Positions 51,771 to 62,837 of a DNA stretch of 64,000 bases are shown one piece after another. How positions within the stretch are numbered: the stretch's first letter is position 1; each line of letters opens with the position of its first letter. Under the pieces are notes generated by a model that searched no databases, was not told the origin of the DNA, and was given only the letters and a program-made list of their open reading frames with translations. Origin of the DNA: Brachypodius melanocephalos (Eukaryota > Chordata > Aves > Passeriformes > Pycnonotidae); the NCBI GenBank assembly GCA_013398615.1, contig VZSR01003807.1, positions 10,605,816 to 10,669,815 of the forward strand, given 5' to 3'. A program made the translations under genes and the position numbers.

Positions 51771-52970
51771 TAGTCTTTTCTTAGCCTCTTTTTATGCCAG
51801 CCCTTACTTACCAGTTTTACCTTTAGGAGATAGCTGCAGATATTACCTGATTGATGGCTACTCTATTTTTCTTCTGAACATGTTTTTTACTCCTGTCACT
51901 TTCTCTTCTCTCCCTGAAACCCAGAGTAAGAAAGGGGAGACAGCAAGTAGGTCCCACTAAAAATTCACTTTGTGCTCCTCTGCATTACTGAAAACAAAAG
52001 TATCCCTTATTCTGAAGTATAAACTACCTGGGGCAGCAAATGCTATGGTTTCAAGTGAAGTCTGAATAAGACAATACAGAGCACCTTCAAGACCAGAGTT
52101 AATTAAAACTTCTCCCAAGTACAGCACAGCAAATGGAGTTTCTAAAACCCCCAGAACAGAGCAATAACGTTTTTCACATTGTTTTTATATCTTACTCCAC
52201 ATAAAAAAAGACACAAGACAGAAAACTAACAAAACATCGATAGGAAGGCTTCCTCCACAAATTTTTAAACCTGCCTAAGCTTGTAGAAGAAAAAGGTATT
52301 GAAGCATTACTTCCACATACAGAACAAAGTCATTCTCCTAGTGGAAATAGCCTATCCTCTGACATAAGGACTGTCACTTTACATTGCGTCAAAACACAAT
52401 TTTGTTACAGTTCTAGGCCATATGCCTAGTGTTTTTCCTAGATGATAGGCAAGATATGAATACACTAGTTTGGATATCAGCATAGCACAGTCCAGGTTAA
52501 TTATCCTTGAAGAGATGCACTGTAATAGTCCTTTATTTCAGCTAGAACCCTAACCTGCTCAGAGATTTTTACACAGCAGTGAACTGCCCCACCCAAACAT
52601 AAAAAGGCTTCTGTGTGTTCCATATTGATCTGAAAAACATTGGACTTTGATGTCATAAAGAAATGGCCAAACTTTGCAAACTGCCTCTGAATCCTCTGTA
52701 TTAGAAACTCATTTCATAGGTAACAAGGAACCACAGCTTAGGTCTTAGAAAATCCTTTGTGAATATGAACTCAGGCCACCTGCAGAATGTCTTCAACTCT
52801 TTCCTGTAAGAGTTCTGTATCCCAAATATTGATCTTAATCTGAGTCCAATATTCTGGTTTGGAATCTCTTCTCTGAATTGACGCATTTATGTGGGACGTC
52901 CACGTCATATCAGCTCCACCCTTCCTTCCCCACTCATTTTTACACTTAGTCTACTAATTTCATATAAAGT

Positions 52971-52989
52971 AAAAAAAAAAAAAAAAAAA
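52971..52989. repeat. Poly-A run (19 nt)
   Basis: An uninterrupted run of 19 A. The sequence upstream does not resemble a processed gene copy. Confidence 0.95.
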
Positions 52990-53631
52990 GAGGCAACATA
53001 TAAAGCACTAATCTGGAAGGCCACACCCTATAATCTTATCTGATGTCTCTTAAAGGTCTAGAAGCATGCTAGGAGATCAGATGAATATTGCATTTTTTAT
53101 GAACTGGAGGAAATAACATTGGCTGTGCATAACAGGAAGGCTTGGTCAATGGGTCCTGCACCATTAGCAGACTTGCATTAGAGGGCAGAGTGATGGCCAT
53201 TTTGTTACCTTTGCATCCCATAACTCATAAGCAGATGCACAAAGCAAATGCTACAGCAGAAGAAGCCAGTAGGTCCATCCAGTTGGCCCTATCTCTACCA
53301 GAGGTTAATGCCAAAATCCTTGGAGGAGGTAATAAAACCTGTGTTATGTACCCAATTTTGTCATACAAGGATAAATTTCTTCGCGATTCCAGCTGGTGAT
53401 CAGTTTATGTCTTGAAATTGTCTGTGGATACACTCAATAATTTTTTTCATGTTGGCAACATCTAATTATTAGAAAGCAAACAAATCCAGCAACATTAAAA
53501 GCATTGCTGAAACACTGCACAGCTCATCTTGGAAAATTATGGGTTTGTTTTTATTTTTTACAGATAATGTTACAGATGGCATTAGCATAGAATTTGCACA
53601 ACTTAAGGGTTGTTTTAATAAACATCTAGTG

Positions 53632-53665
53632 TCAAAGTCAGCATCAAAGTCAGCATCAAAGTCAG
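53632..53665 (+). repeat. 12-bp tandem repeat, nearly three copies
   Basis: TCAAAGTCAGCA occurs at 53632-53643 and 53644-53655, followed by a 10-base partial copy to 53665. The period is a multiple of three, so the frame through it reads as a Ser-Lys-Ser-Ala repeat, but there is no support for translation. Confidence 0.95.
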
Positions 53666-54270
53666 AACTGGAAAGAGCAGGTGTAGCTTTTCATTTGCTG
53701 TTTCTATATCTTAATCATGATCCTCAGCCAGAGACAGGAGGCATTGTGTAATACTGTGGAGGAGAACAGACACGACATCGTGATTTGCAGTTCACAAACT
53801 TGGATTTGCAATATAACACAAATTATTTATTTTCCTCTGACAGAATGGAAATGTTAATGTTGTGAAGCACTGTTTAGAACTGATGATTCCTAATGAAGAT
53901 GTTATTATTATATATTATCAGCGTGGTGTGTTGTGACTTCTCAGTAAGTATGCCACCATTATATTCATTAGTCTCATGACCTAGTACTTCATTCCACTGT
54001 AACATAGCCTTAATTGTTCTCTGAGTGACCAAAACAACAGAATGCTCCTTTTAGCAAAAGATGAACCAAGATATACTGGAAATATAGAGATATTTTAAGA
54101 TTGGTACTGTCTCCTGGAACGACGAAACACTTATTTCTAGAGTTCTTATTTTTCTTCCACTTTTTCCTCACTCCCAAGTATTTTACACCTTCTTTTAGGG
54201 GAACTGGACTGTGTTTCTGCCAGACCTTGTGAGATCTCATGCACTTTTCCAGTGTTATTCCCTTTAAAAG

Positions 54271-54350
54271 GAACAAACCAAAACAACGACAACACAAAAA
54301 CCAAAACCAAACAAAACCAAATAAACAAGGCCAAAGCAACCACCAAACCC
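54271..54350. repeat. A/C-rich low-complexity tract
   Basis: CCAAAAC and CAAACAAAACC-type words repeat imperfectly over about 80 bp with almost no T. The minus strand therefore appears open as a Phe/Trp/Leu-rich frame, which is an artefact. Confidence 0.85.
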
Positions 54351-57040
54351 CAAAAACAACATCTCAAGGAAGACCTTCATACCTGCAAGAACTTGGGGAA
54401 AAGAGCTATATAGAGTATTCTGAACAATTGGAAGAAGAACAAACGAATAAATTAGTATGCTGAAAACTGGGAAGGCAGTGACAGATGCAGTGCTAATGTT
54501 GGTGAGTTTACACTCTCCTTTCTCCCACTATGCTACTTCTTGGAGTCTGCCTGTATTATTTACTTTACATTTTAGATAAAGTTTGCTGCTAATGGGCAGA
54601 CTGAAGATACAAACACCAGAAGAGAAGAGAATGCTTATGGGTGAGCGTAAACAGGTGTAGCTCTAGTGGACGTGGGTCAGGTTTATGTTTCTAGACTCAT
54701 ATGAGGATTTCAGACCTCAGCATAAAATGTAAGCTTGAAAAAATGGAAGCAAAGATTTCATTCTGTTTTATAAATGATCAGTGAAAAGGTAGGACAGATA
54801 ATGACACCAGAAACACTGTAACAACTGACAAATCTATTTTAAGTACTTTGATTTAGAGCAGGAAGGGTTTTTTTATTAAAAAATCTGATTTGAAGATGAG
54901 AAATAAATGAAAAAACAAGGGTTTTTTTACATTATTAAACTGAATAATTTACCACTAACCCATAACTTGGGCATGTAACAAAATATTCCTTTTTATTTTC
55001 AAAAATTTATCCTGAACGATGTTTAAACCACAGAAATATATTTAACCACAGGAAAATGCTTCCAGTTAGCAAGAACAAAGAACAGTCTCAGACTCAAGGG
55101 CAAAAATACACCTTAAGAACTCAGAATGAAATTTACTAACAGTAGTATACATGAACTAGAAAATGGTGTTATCTTCTGTGAAAATGATGTTGCTGCCTTA
55201 CATATGTGCATGAAGTTTTTATGTCTGCACTGAAGAAAAAAAATCTTCCATAAGGCAAACAGACAATACACTTGTACTTGAGAAGATGAGTTTTCCTCGG
55301 TCATATTTACAACTCTAAAATAATTTAATAAATATTTTTTGAAGTATTTTATTTGAGCTGAGTTGGAGAGAAAGACACAATGCAATCCTAGCAATACTAA
55401 TAATCCTTTCAGATTTAAAAAACATTTAACAATGTGTTTTACAATGAAAATCTAAGACTAGATGTTGAGGTCAGGATACAGACTGCCAGAGATTTAAAAA
55501 GCGATAAATTATTTTTAGAGTTTGAAGCACACCAATTAGGAGTAAAACAGAAACCTTTGGCAATAATGTGTGACAGAAGGAGAACATGAACTGCAGGCCC
55601 CTGTATTCTAACTGAGTAAGGACTTTTGATGGGTAAATTGATGTTAAATTAGCACTCCCACCCATTTGTCCTGAAGCAGCTTGTGCAGAAAAATTCCCTA
55701 GTAACCCACAGAAACCCCATCTTTTAAAATTAGCATACATTAGAAAGGACAAGACGAGCTTTCAGCTGACAAGAGAGTTTGTGTAAATTTGAATCTACTA
55801 TTCAGTTTGTTTTGAGAAGGCTAGTACTGAAACATAAGCTGCAGAAGCAAGTTTTAACAGAGGACAACTGCCTAATTTTACAGTGTAAACCTTTATTTCT
55901 TCTTTCATAGCATCTGACTAAAGCCAAAGAATAGTTAGTCCAGGACCAAGGACACAAAGATGGTATTTTGTAACAACTCCTAGATCAGTGTTTAAAACCA
56001 GATCCTGAGGTGGAATACAGGCAACAGAGGAATCACAACCAGGCCGTAATGCTTCAGAAAAAAATCAAAAAGAGGAATGCTGTACATCCAGCACCACATT
56101 GGGTATGCAGCCTCACCTGAAAAGAAAATTCTATAACTTAGCCTAGAAAGGCGTTGGGTTTTATGGTGTGGAATTGCGTGACTGTGCAACCTGCGCCTTT
56201 GGCTGCAAGCTGCACACGAAGTTCAATAGGAGCAAAGAACCCTTTGAAAGAAGACTTGTTGAGCAAACCATTTTTGTGTTCATCTTCATGTCTCTGAAAT
56301 ATACTGACACTCTAGTGCTGTGGTGTTAAAAAGTGAGCAAATTTTCTTAGGGGCCGCTGCTGAAAGCAGACACACTTAGCAGAGCACACCTTTCAGAGTG
56401 CAACACTGTTATTTTCTAAAAATTGGAAGAAGACCCGATCAGCATGTCACAGCCCCTTTCCGTTTCAGAAAAAGAGGTCCAGTACAGTCTGGCCAGATGC
56501 CTTGATGGCTCTGTTCTAAGAAGAAGCAGATGATTTTGGCTAAATCAGGTTGTAAGAAGCAAATATGGAAAATACTATTTTATGATTGTGTGCACTCCAT
56601 CCACAAATGTTAAGAGTGCAAAGATGTGGTGAACTTAGAGCAGTGTTTCATTCAGTCTGTTTGTTGTAGTAATAGGATAATTACAATTAATGGCTACTTT
56701 TATTTCTGGAAGGACAATTTGGCAATGAATGTGATCAGGAATTTGAAAGTATGTTTTCTTCAGAACATGAGCCACAGCACACTTCAGGAGATTTCAGACA
56801 AGTGGCTGCCAAATAACAGGCAAGTAGAGCCAGCAGTGAATAAATAGACTGATGGAAAAGGTGAAATAAGTGGGGATAATATTATATTGCAATGTTTAAC
56901 TACTGCAACTCCCCTTTCCGTGCTCCTTTAGAACGTGGATATTTAGAGTGAAGATTGATGAGGTGGAGGACTAAATTATGCCCCTCATAAAGGCTGTCTC
57001 ATACATATATTTTTCTGTTCAGAACAAAAAATATTGAACA

Positions 57041-57165
57041 GCAGAAGTGGCTGAGGAAATGCTAACACCAAGGTTGTGGGTTTAATCCCCATATGAGCCT
57101 TTCACTTGAGAGTTGGGTTTGATGATCCTTGTGGGTCCCTTATAACTCAGAATATTCTATGATAT
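57041..57165 (+). mobile_element. tRNA-Ile-derived SINE with CR1-type tail (TguSINE1-like)
   Basis: The head matches the 3' half of tRNA-Ile(AAT): ATGCTAACACCAAGGTTGTG followed by the internal promoter B box GGGTTTAATCC (57078-57088) and a decayed acceptor end. The 5' half with the A box is degraded. From about 57109 the body switches to a CR1-type 3' end: GATGATCCTTGTGGGTCCCT, then ATAACTCAGAATATTCTATG. SINEs of this kind are transcribed by RNA polymerase III and copied by the CR1 reverse transcriptase, which recognises the shared tail. To my knowledge the tRNA-Ile/CR1 fusion is the passerine TguSINE1 family, so this is the best clue to the host. The copy is mutated in both promoter boxes and is probably inactive. 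Confidence 0.88.
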
Positions 57166-58542
57166 CTGACTCTGTGACTAATGCTGGAGAAGACCTAGCT
57201 ATCCACATCTATGACTTTACAGTGGAGCAAGCCTCAGCACAGCTAAAAGCAACAGCAAAAGTCATTTCAAAAGGCAAGATTCCATATCACATGGACCCTT
57301 GACAACAGAAATTCCATATGGGCCATCAGAGCTCAGATCAGTACTGAAGAATGTTCTGGAAAGTCATACAGAAGCTGGGGATAAACCAGTATGTCATTAT
57401 AAATGGGTAAACAGCCCATGGTCTAAAGGGCATACACATGTTGCCTCAGGTATTGTTGTCTTGTCCAAGATAAGAGGGTCAGGAACTGTATGAAAAACAG
57501 GTCAGCTGTCATGCAAGGCTGGAATTCCAGAAAAGTGGAAGAAAGTCCCTTACCAACAGCATAGATAAAAGTGGCATTCTGGTCTGATTGGAACTTCAAA
57601 GGAGCTATGATAGAAATGGCAGCTCAGGTTTAGACATTGTTTTACCTGCTGTATTAGTGTTTAATTGACTAACAACTGCTTCACATCCAATGAAATTCCA
57701 TTAAAATTTCCTGAGAATTTCACTTTACATTCTTTCTTGGAAGCAAGAAGAACTGAAAACCTCAGTGCCTGGGTTACCTTATCTTAGTACTTATGTCCAC
57801 TATGTACTGAAATCTCTAAATCTTCCTTAAAATCAGAAGCTTTTCCTCTGAAGTAACCATGGTGCCACTGAAGCTGAAAAATGTAAAAAGTATGTAACAG
57901 GAGCAAAAATTACTAGAAGTAAAAGTGAAAGAAACTCCATAACTCAAGGATCTTCATTGTATCTCTGCACTGTTGACAGAAAGGACAGCACCTGGAGCCA
58001 TAGGTGGAGACAAAATAAATAAATCAAACCAAAACTGAGAACACAAGCATGATCGTGATTATTGATGATCAAGACAATTCAGTACAAAGCGGTATCCATA
58101 AAAAGTTCCAGAATCTTAATTCCAATCTCAAATCTGTCACTGTGGGGAGCTGACAGGTGAGACTCTTGACAGAGAAAAGCAGAGATACAATGCTAAATTT
58201 TACTGGTAGGGGTTTTTTTTCCTTTTTTTTGTATGTTTTGCCAGAAAGTTTTCATTATAAAAGAAAGCCTTTTTGAAATCTTGGCAGTGAAACTTTCACC
58301 ATTTTTAAATTGCTTTTTAAGTCAATAGTCTTAAATACAGACAATAATTATCGCACTTGTGAAAACATAAAGTCCTTTGGAGGAACCACAGAGGTACCAA
58401 ATTCAGCATTTAGGAAAGGCATGTGATCATTTAGGAAGTAGATGGTCATTACTGTTATCTCATATTCTCTCAGAAATTTTTGATAATTTTATATAACTTC
58501 TGGTTTTATTGGTTTTGTTTCCTGTTCAATGCATCGACATTC

Positions 58543-58566
58543 GTAGATTTGTAGATTTGTAGATTT
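58543..58566 (+). repeat. 8-bp tandem repeat, three copies
   Basis: GTAGATTT occurs three times head to tail. Confidence 0.95.
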
Positions 58567-59858
58567 GCTTGCTCAGTGCAAATGGAAAATTGATATTATT
58601 ATTGCCTGAGTTGCAAAGTATTTGTTCATTAAATTGTTTTTCACTTTGTAGATATATAAGACGCATTCCTGTGCTGCTGACTAATTGACCAATTGCAATA
58701 ACAAAAATATTGTCAGAACTTCTCTTCCTTTGAAATGGGAAGCATTTGCAACATTATGGCCATTATCTGGTAATGTGAAAGAAGAAAATCTGTGCTTTCT
58801 TACAGTAAAAGTGCTTAGTGTCTTGAATATTGTGGAAACAGCAAGTTAGCAAAAGAGATGTTCTGCATTTTAGGGCTGTGCTAAGGTCATTTGGAGCTGT
58901 AATCATAATATTATGTAAGCCTCCCTACTGCTCAGTGCCTAGAATGCTGCCTTTCCTTTATTTTTCACCTAAGGGAGTCATCAGTTTATCCCATAAATAC
59001 CTCACTCAGCAGCTGGCACCTCTGGCTGCCCATCTTTGAAATGCAAAGGAGGGCAGATGCCAGCAGAAGTTGACTGGGTAGATGGTAATGAAAGTCCATA
59101 ATCTTGGCTTACCTTATCCTTTGAGATGCATAGTGCAACTCATATATTTCTCAAATCAAGCTTCACCAGAGATATGGTATCTTTCACTGAAAGAAAACAT
59201 TTCATGTTCACAAACATCTCCAATAATTTAATTCTTTTAGCAATTTTAAAAAATATTCTAGGTATTTCCACTGTTTATGAATGAAAAAATGTATTTTCCT
59301 CAATGAAAACTTAAACTGTTAGCACATATTATTTTACCAAATGGAGTTTGAGATGTGGAGTCTTTGGGCAACTAAAGAAGAAACTTCCCTTATGACAGAT
59401 TTCTAGATAATTGAATCGCCTTTGCCTTTAAACAGTAGGAAAAACAACTTCCACTTCTGAAATAAAAAATGGTTTAATGACCTAGTCCGACTGTCTTTGA
59501 ACAATTTCACATTCTGTGACAGACTATGGGTTGGTTCATGATTGATCACAAAAATAAGGAGCTGTAAGTTTGACTGTTTTGTCGATCAAGTTTGATAGTT
59601 TGAGGGTTTGTTTTGTTTTGTTTACTTTTTTTTTAGCTCAGGCTGGACATTGCTCAAAGTGTTAATATCGAAATGAGCACTTAAAAAAACACCTTCTACA
59701 ATTCACTTTCTACTGACCCCAGTTCTTTTCCTCTGGAAAAAAGAAATGTGCCTGAACTGAAGTTGCTGGTTTTCCAGACCCCTAATCCTGGCAAAAATGT
59801 GCTCTTTTTTCCCACTGAAAGTGAAATTAATCCCATTCAAGAATGTTGTCTAGCAGTG

Positions 59859-59873
59859 GCTGCTGCTGCTGCT
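59859..59873 (+). repeat. (GCT)5 trinucleotide run
   Basis: Five perfect GCT units, short and probably stable. Confidence 0.95.
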
Positions 59874-61869
59874 TTATTGACTGTTAAGACACCTTTGAGT
59901 ACGGTTGAGAGAGTGGGGAAAAAATAGAAACATTATTGTGCAATCAATTTAGTGTGTTGCAAGGTGATAATAGAATTGTAACTTACTGCAGCATTTTGTT
60001 CTCACAAATCATAACAGTTTCTTAAAGGAACAAACAGCCCACAGTCAGGTTCATTTGAAATAATACTTTTAAATGCCTTTGTGCTCCATTTTAAGGATGT
60101 TTAGTCCATTATTAGCTCTGAGAGGATGCCAGATTTAACTATGTTGATTGCTTGTCCTTGGTATATGCTCCTTCCTGGGGCTAACATCCTTCCTGCTACG
60201 CCCTATCAACTTTTAGGTTAGATCAACTTGGGATATAGATCTCCTGTTGTCTTATCTCTACCTATCAGATAATTAATTAACCTCTCTGGTAAGCTTTGTA
60301 TTCTTCTCAGTCTTTGATGGATCTTGCAGTTTATCAGAATTGCAATTCATTAATACTGCAGATCCTTTGGTTAAGGCGGTGTCCTCAGGGCTCCAAGGTT
60401 TTCCTTGCATGGCGTATGCAGGAAAAGAAATACAATCTTGCTTTCCAAATCAGCAAGCAATGAATCAATGTTCTTGTCCTTTCTCACATGCCTACTCCCT
60501 AATTTCCATTCCTTTTTACTGCAGCTGTTGATGCCTTTAACTTTGTTATGCTTGTCTATTTTTCTCTGATTATTTTGTTTTGTTTGAGTCTGCTGTCAAA
60601 AAATGTCCTCAGAACACTGGTTACTTCAATATAAATTTTTAAACTTTTTATCAGAGTTTCATATCCTCTGTACAGGAGTTGAAAACTTGAACTGTTGTCT
60701 TCTGTTATATTGATGTTTGTTGCAGGCCAGACTTTAGGTATGTGTACCAAGAAGACTGAGGTGGCAATTCAGTCAAATTTTCCAGCAGAGATTAATGACC
60801 CTTAAAGCACTAGCTTTGCCATTGCAGTTTAATGGTTTGAAGTCAGCTTAGGGACGATTCTCAGTAGTGCAAGCCTGTTCTGCCAGGTCCTTTCTCACAT
60901 GAATTTCTATTTACATATTCTGGTATACACAGAATAGTGTATAGGAATAGAGAAAAATATCAGATACTGTTCTCTGAGATGCAACAGCATAGCCTATGCC
61001 AATTAGAAAAAAAGTCGCTAGTTGGTGCTCATTTGAAACAAGTCTAAATTTTTATTGAGGTAAAAAAATGTCACTTTTTCACTTTTTCCATATTTGAAAA
61101 TTGTGTTCACTTTTCCAGCACTTAGCAATAAAGTTTTCATGACAGAAACTCATGTTTTGGAATTTTCTTTCTCTATTATAAGGTAGAAATACCTTTGAGT
61201 GGTACCAATGACCTTCTGCCCGTGCTGAACTTTGCACCCAAATGAGTCCTGGTGGTTCTCAGTGATCATTTCTCCTGAAGCAAAGTCAGAAGGCTCATGC
61301 CCATCTCTGAGCAGTTTCAGACCCAGTGATTCCAGCTCATATCCTACTTTCTCTGGTCACACCTGTTGGTCTTTCAAGAAAAGCAGAAAGTCTTTTCTTG
61401 TGCAACAGGAATGGGAGCAGAAGCTTTGCTAAAAGTAAAAAAAAGAAAATAAAAATTCCTTAATGTGTGTGTGTTTTAGCAGATGTCAAACCCTTGATTT
61501 GCACTATTTGATTTAACAGCTGGGCAGAGTTTCCAAACCACCTACTGGTATGCAGTGATATCAGTAGATGGCCAGGAATTTCAATAACCATGAATATCTA
61601 CAGTTTAAGCCTGCTTAATATTCTCCTTAGTCTTATGAGGAATGTAATGTTCACAATTAAGTTCAGCATTTAGACAGACTGTGTAATATGGTATACTATT
61701 CACTTTCAGAATTCTTTAGAAGTAATAAACCTGGATTGTACATTAAAATGTGATACGACTCCCAGATGTACCCTGACTATTTTTTTGGCACTTGGCACCA
61801 CACATTATTTTCCACTGGTTCAGATGACAGGCAGAGCCCATCTGAGGCAAAACGAAACAATTTCCAACT

Positions 61870-62230
61870 GGTGGGCTTGATAGTGCAGGTGACATTAAAT
61901 AATTAACAAGTTCTCTTTCAGAACCATGCCTCATGCTTTAATTAATATCGCTTCTTAAAATAAGAAGTTGTTTACCATTGCTGCTTCTGCAAGCTGATTG
62001 CTGCTTGCAAAAAACATCTGAGACATGACTATGCCCAGGGGATTGCTTTCACTTCATTGTTTATAATAACTACAAACAAAGAGCTGCAAAAGCTCATCTC
62101 GCCATGAGGCATCCTGACAATCTGCCAGTTTAGTCACCAATAATAATGAGACTGGCACAAGCAATAAGCTCAGCGCAAACCTAATGAGGGCCTGCTTCAA
62201 TCACTCATTGATACTGGAGCAGCTGCTAAG
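61870..62230. promoter_or_regulatory. Candidate conserved non-coding or enhancer block (unproven)
   Basis: Non-repetitive sequence with clustered factor-like words: AATAATTAACAAG (about 61899-61910), TTAATTAA (61938-61945), a forkhead-like TTGTTTAC (61968-61975), a TTCATTGTTTATAATAAC segment (about 62053-62070), and many TAAT cores towards 62150. Two exact short inverted repeats occur (CTTCTTA/TAAGAAG at 61951-61967 and TGCAAGC/GCTTGCA near 61989-62010). This looks like a developmental enhancer of a gene desert, but only cross-species alignment could show it. Confidence 0.3.
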
Positions 62231-62371
62231 CACCCAGTGTTTGGGACATACACACACGAGGTGTGTGTGCCTCCAACCTGTGGAAGGGCAATTTCCCCCT
62301 CAGTATGGCTTTAGTCCTATCCAGAACACATCACCTTTTAAAAATTTAATTTCTGCCCTCTGTCTCAGAGA

Positions 62372-62377
62372 TATGAT
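62372..62377 (+). repeat. Target-site duplication, left copy (TATGAT)
   Basis: Hexamer immediately left of the solo LTR, identical to 62832-62837. The pair fixes both ends of the insertion. Confidence 0.9.
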
Positions 62378-62831
62378 TGAGGGAATCCTCACTCTGAGGG
62401 TCCAGCCTGCAGAGCAGTGGCTTAAAAATAAGCGAGACAGCTCTTTGGGTGTGTTTTGTAAAGCAAAGGGTTTAATAAGAGAAAATAACAAACTGTTACG
62501 TGAACAAAATATAAAGCCGAGCAGAGGTGCTAGTGTAGCTTCTAACACTTTGCTAAGACACCCCAAAATGCCTCTTGGCTTCTTGGTGTCCTATCTTAAG
62601 CACCTAATGTTTCGGGTGGGCTTTACTGGCAAGCTGCCAATAGAAATGGATACAGGCTTTGACAGGCAGTGACAGGGTTCAATCAAAGCTTCTTTTTTGG
62701 CACTGAGCCAATGGCTATCCGAACCTTACAGAAGTTTTCGGGTTTTCTATCCTGTAAGAAATACAAGGGGCAAGCCCCAAACCTTTCCCCATATGGACAT
62801 ACCTGCTCAGTGTAAAACATACACTCCTACA
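62378..62831 (-). mobile_element. Solo LTR of an ERVK-like endogenous retrovirus, minus orientation
   Basis: This 454-bp element begins TG and ends CA and is flanked by a perfect 6-bp duplication TATGAT (62372-62377 and 62832-62837), the length made by class II (ERVK or alpharetrovirus-like) integrases. On the minus strand it starts TGTAGGAGTG and ends GGATTCCCTCA. A TATA-like TATATTTT (62506-62513) is followed about 35 bp later by the poly(A) signal ATTAAA (62471-62476), leaving a short R and a ~75-bp U5, as in alpharetrovirus-type LTRs. There is no internal gag-pol sequence and no second LTR, so the provirus has been lost by recombination between its LTRs. It encodes no protein. A 162-codon plus-strand frame (62184-62672) runs from unique DNA into it and is a shadow. 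Confidence 0.9.
62471..62513 (-). promoter_or_regulatory. LTR core promoter and poly(A) signal
   Basis: On the minus strand TATATTTT (62506-62513) and ATTAAA (62471-62476) lie about 30 bp apart. The start site would fall near 62480 and cleavage near 62455. Activity today is unknown. Confidence 0.6.
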
Positions 62832-62837
62832 TATGAT
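62832..62837 (+). repeat. Target-site duplication, right copy (TATGAT)
   Basis: Hexamer immediately right of the solo LTR, identical to 62372-62377. Confidence 0.9.

Larger units (their letters stand above)
47403..57040. other. Unique AT-rich DNA with small tandem repeats, no gene recognised
   Basis: Frames are about 109 codons or less and show no known domain. The stretch includes a CT-rich tract (51727-51770), a GAGGTAA-type repeat (51118-51154), poly-A (52971-52989), a 12-bp repeat (53632-53665) and an A/C-rich tract (54271-54350). No CR1, LTR or SINE was recognised. Confidence 0.65.
57170..62371. other. Unique AT-rich DNA, no gene recognised
   Basis: Frames are about 73 codons or less. 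There is an 8-bp tandem repeat at 58543-58566, a short (GCT)5 run at 59859-59873, and an enhancer-like block at 61870-62230. A 9-bp-arm hairpin lies at 61375-61400 (CAAGAAAAG / CTTTTCTTG). No CpG island or exon was recognised. Confidence 0.65.

Noticed and set aside
54010..54367. Trp/Phe/Leu-rich minus-strand frames resembling a membrane protein
   Set aside because: They are translations of an A/C-rich low-complexity tract, and hydrophobicity follows from base composition.
57041..57100. A functional tRNA-Ile gene
   Set aside because: Only the 3' half is recognisable, the A box and acceptor pairing are lost, and a CR1-type tail follows directly, so it is a SINE.
57170..57305. Protein-like open stretch of about 40 codons just after the SINE
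   Set aside because: It begins in the SINE terminus and stops soon after. There is no homology or continuation, so it is probably chance.
62184..62672. Longest uninterrupted frame in the window (162 codons, plus strand)
   Set aside because: It starts in unique DNA and runs through the target duplication into the antisense of a solo LTR, so it cannot be an ancestral gene. No domain is recognisable.
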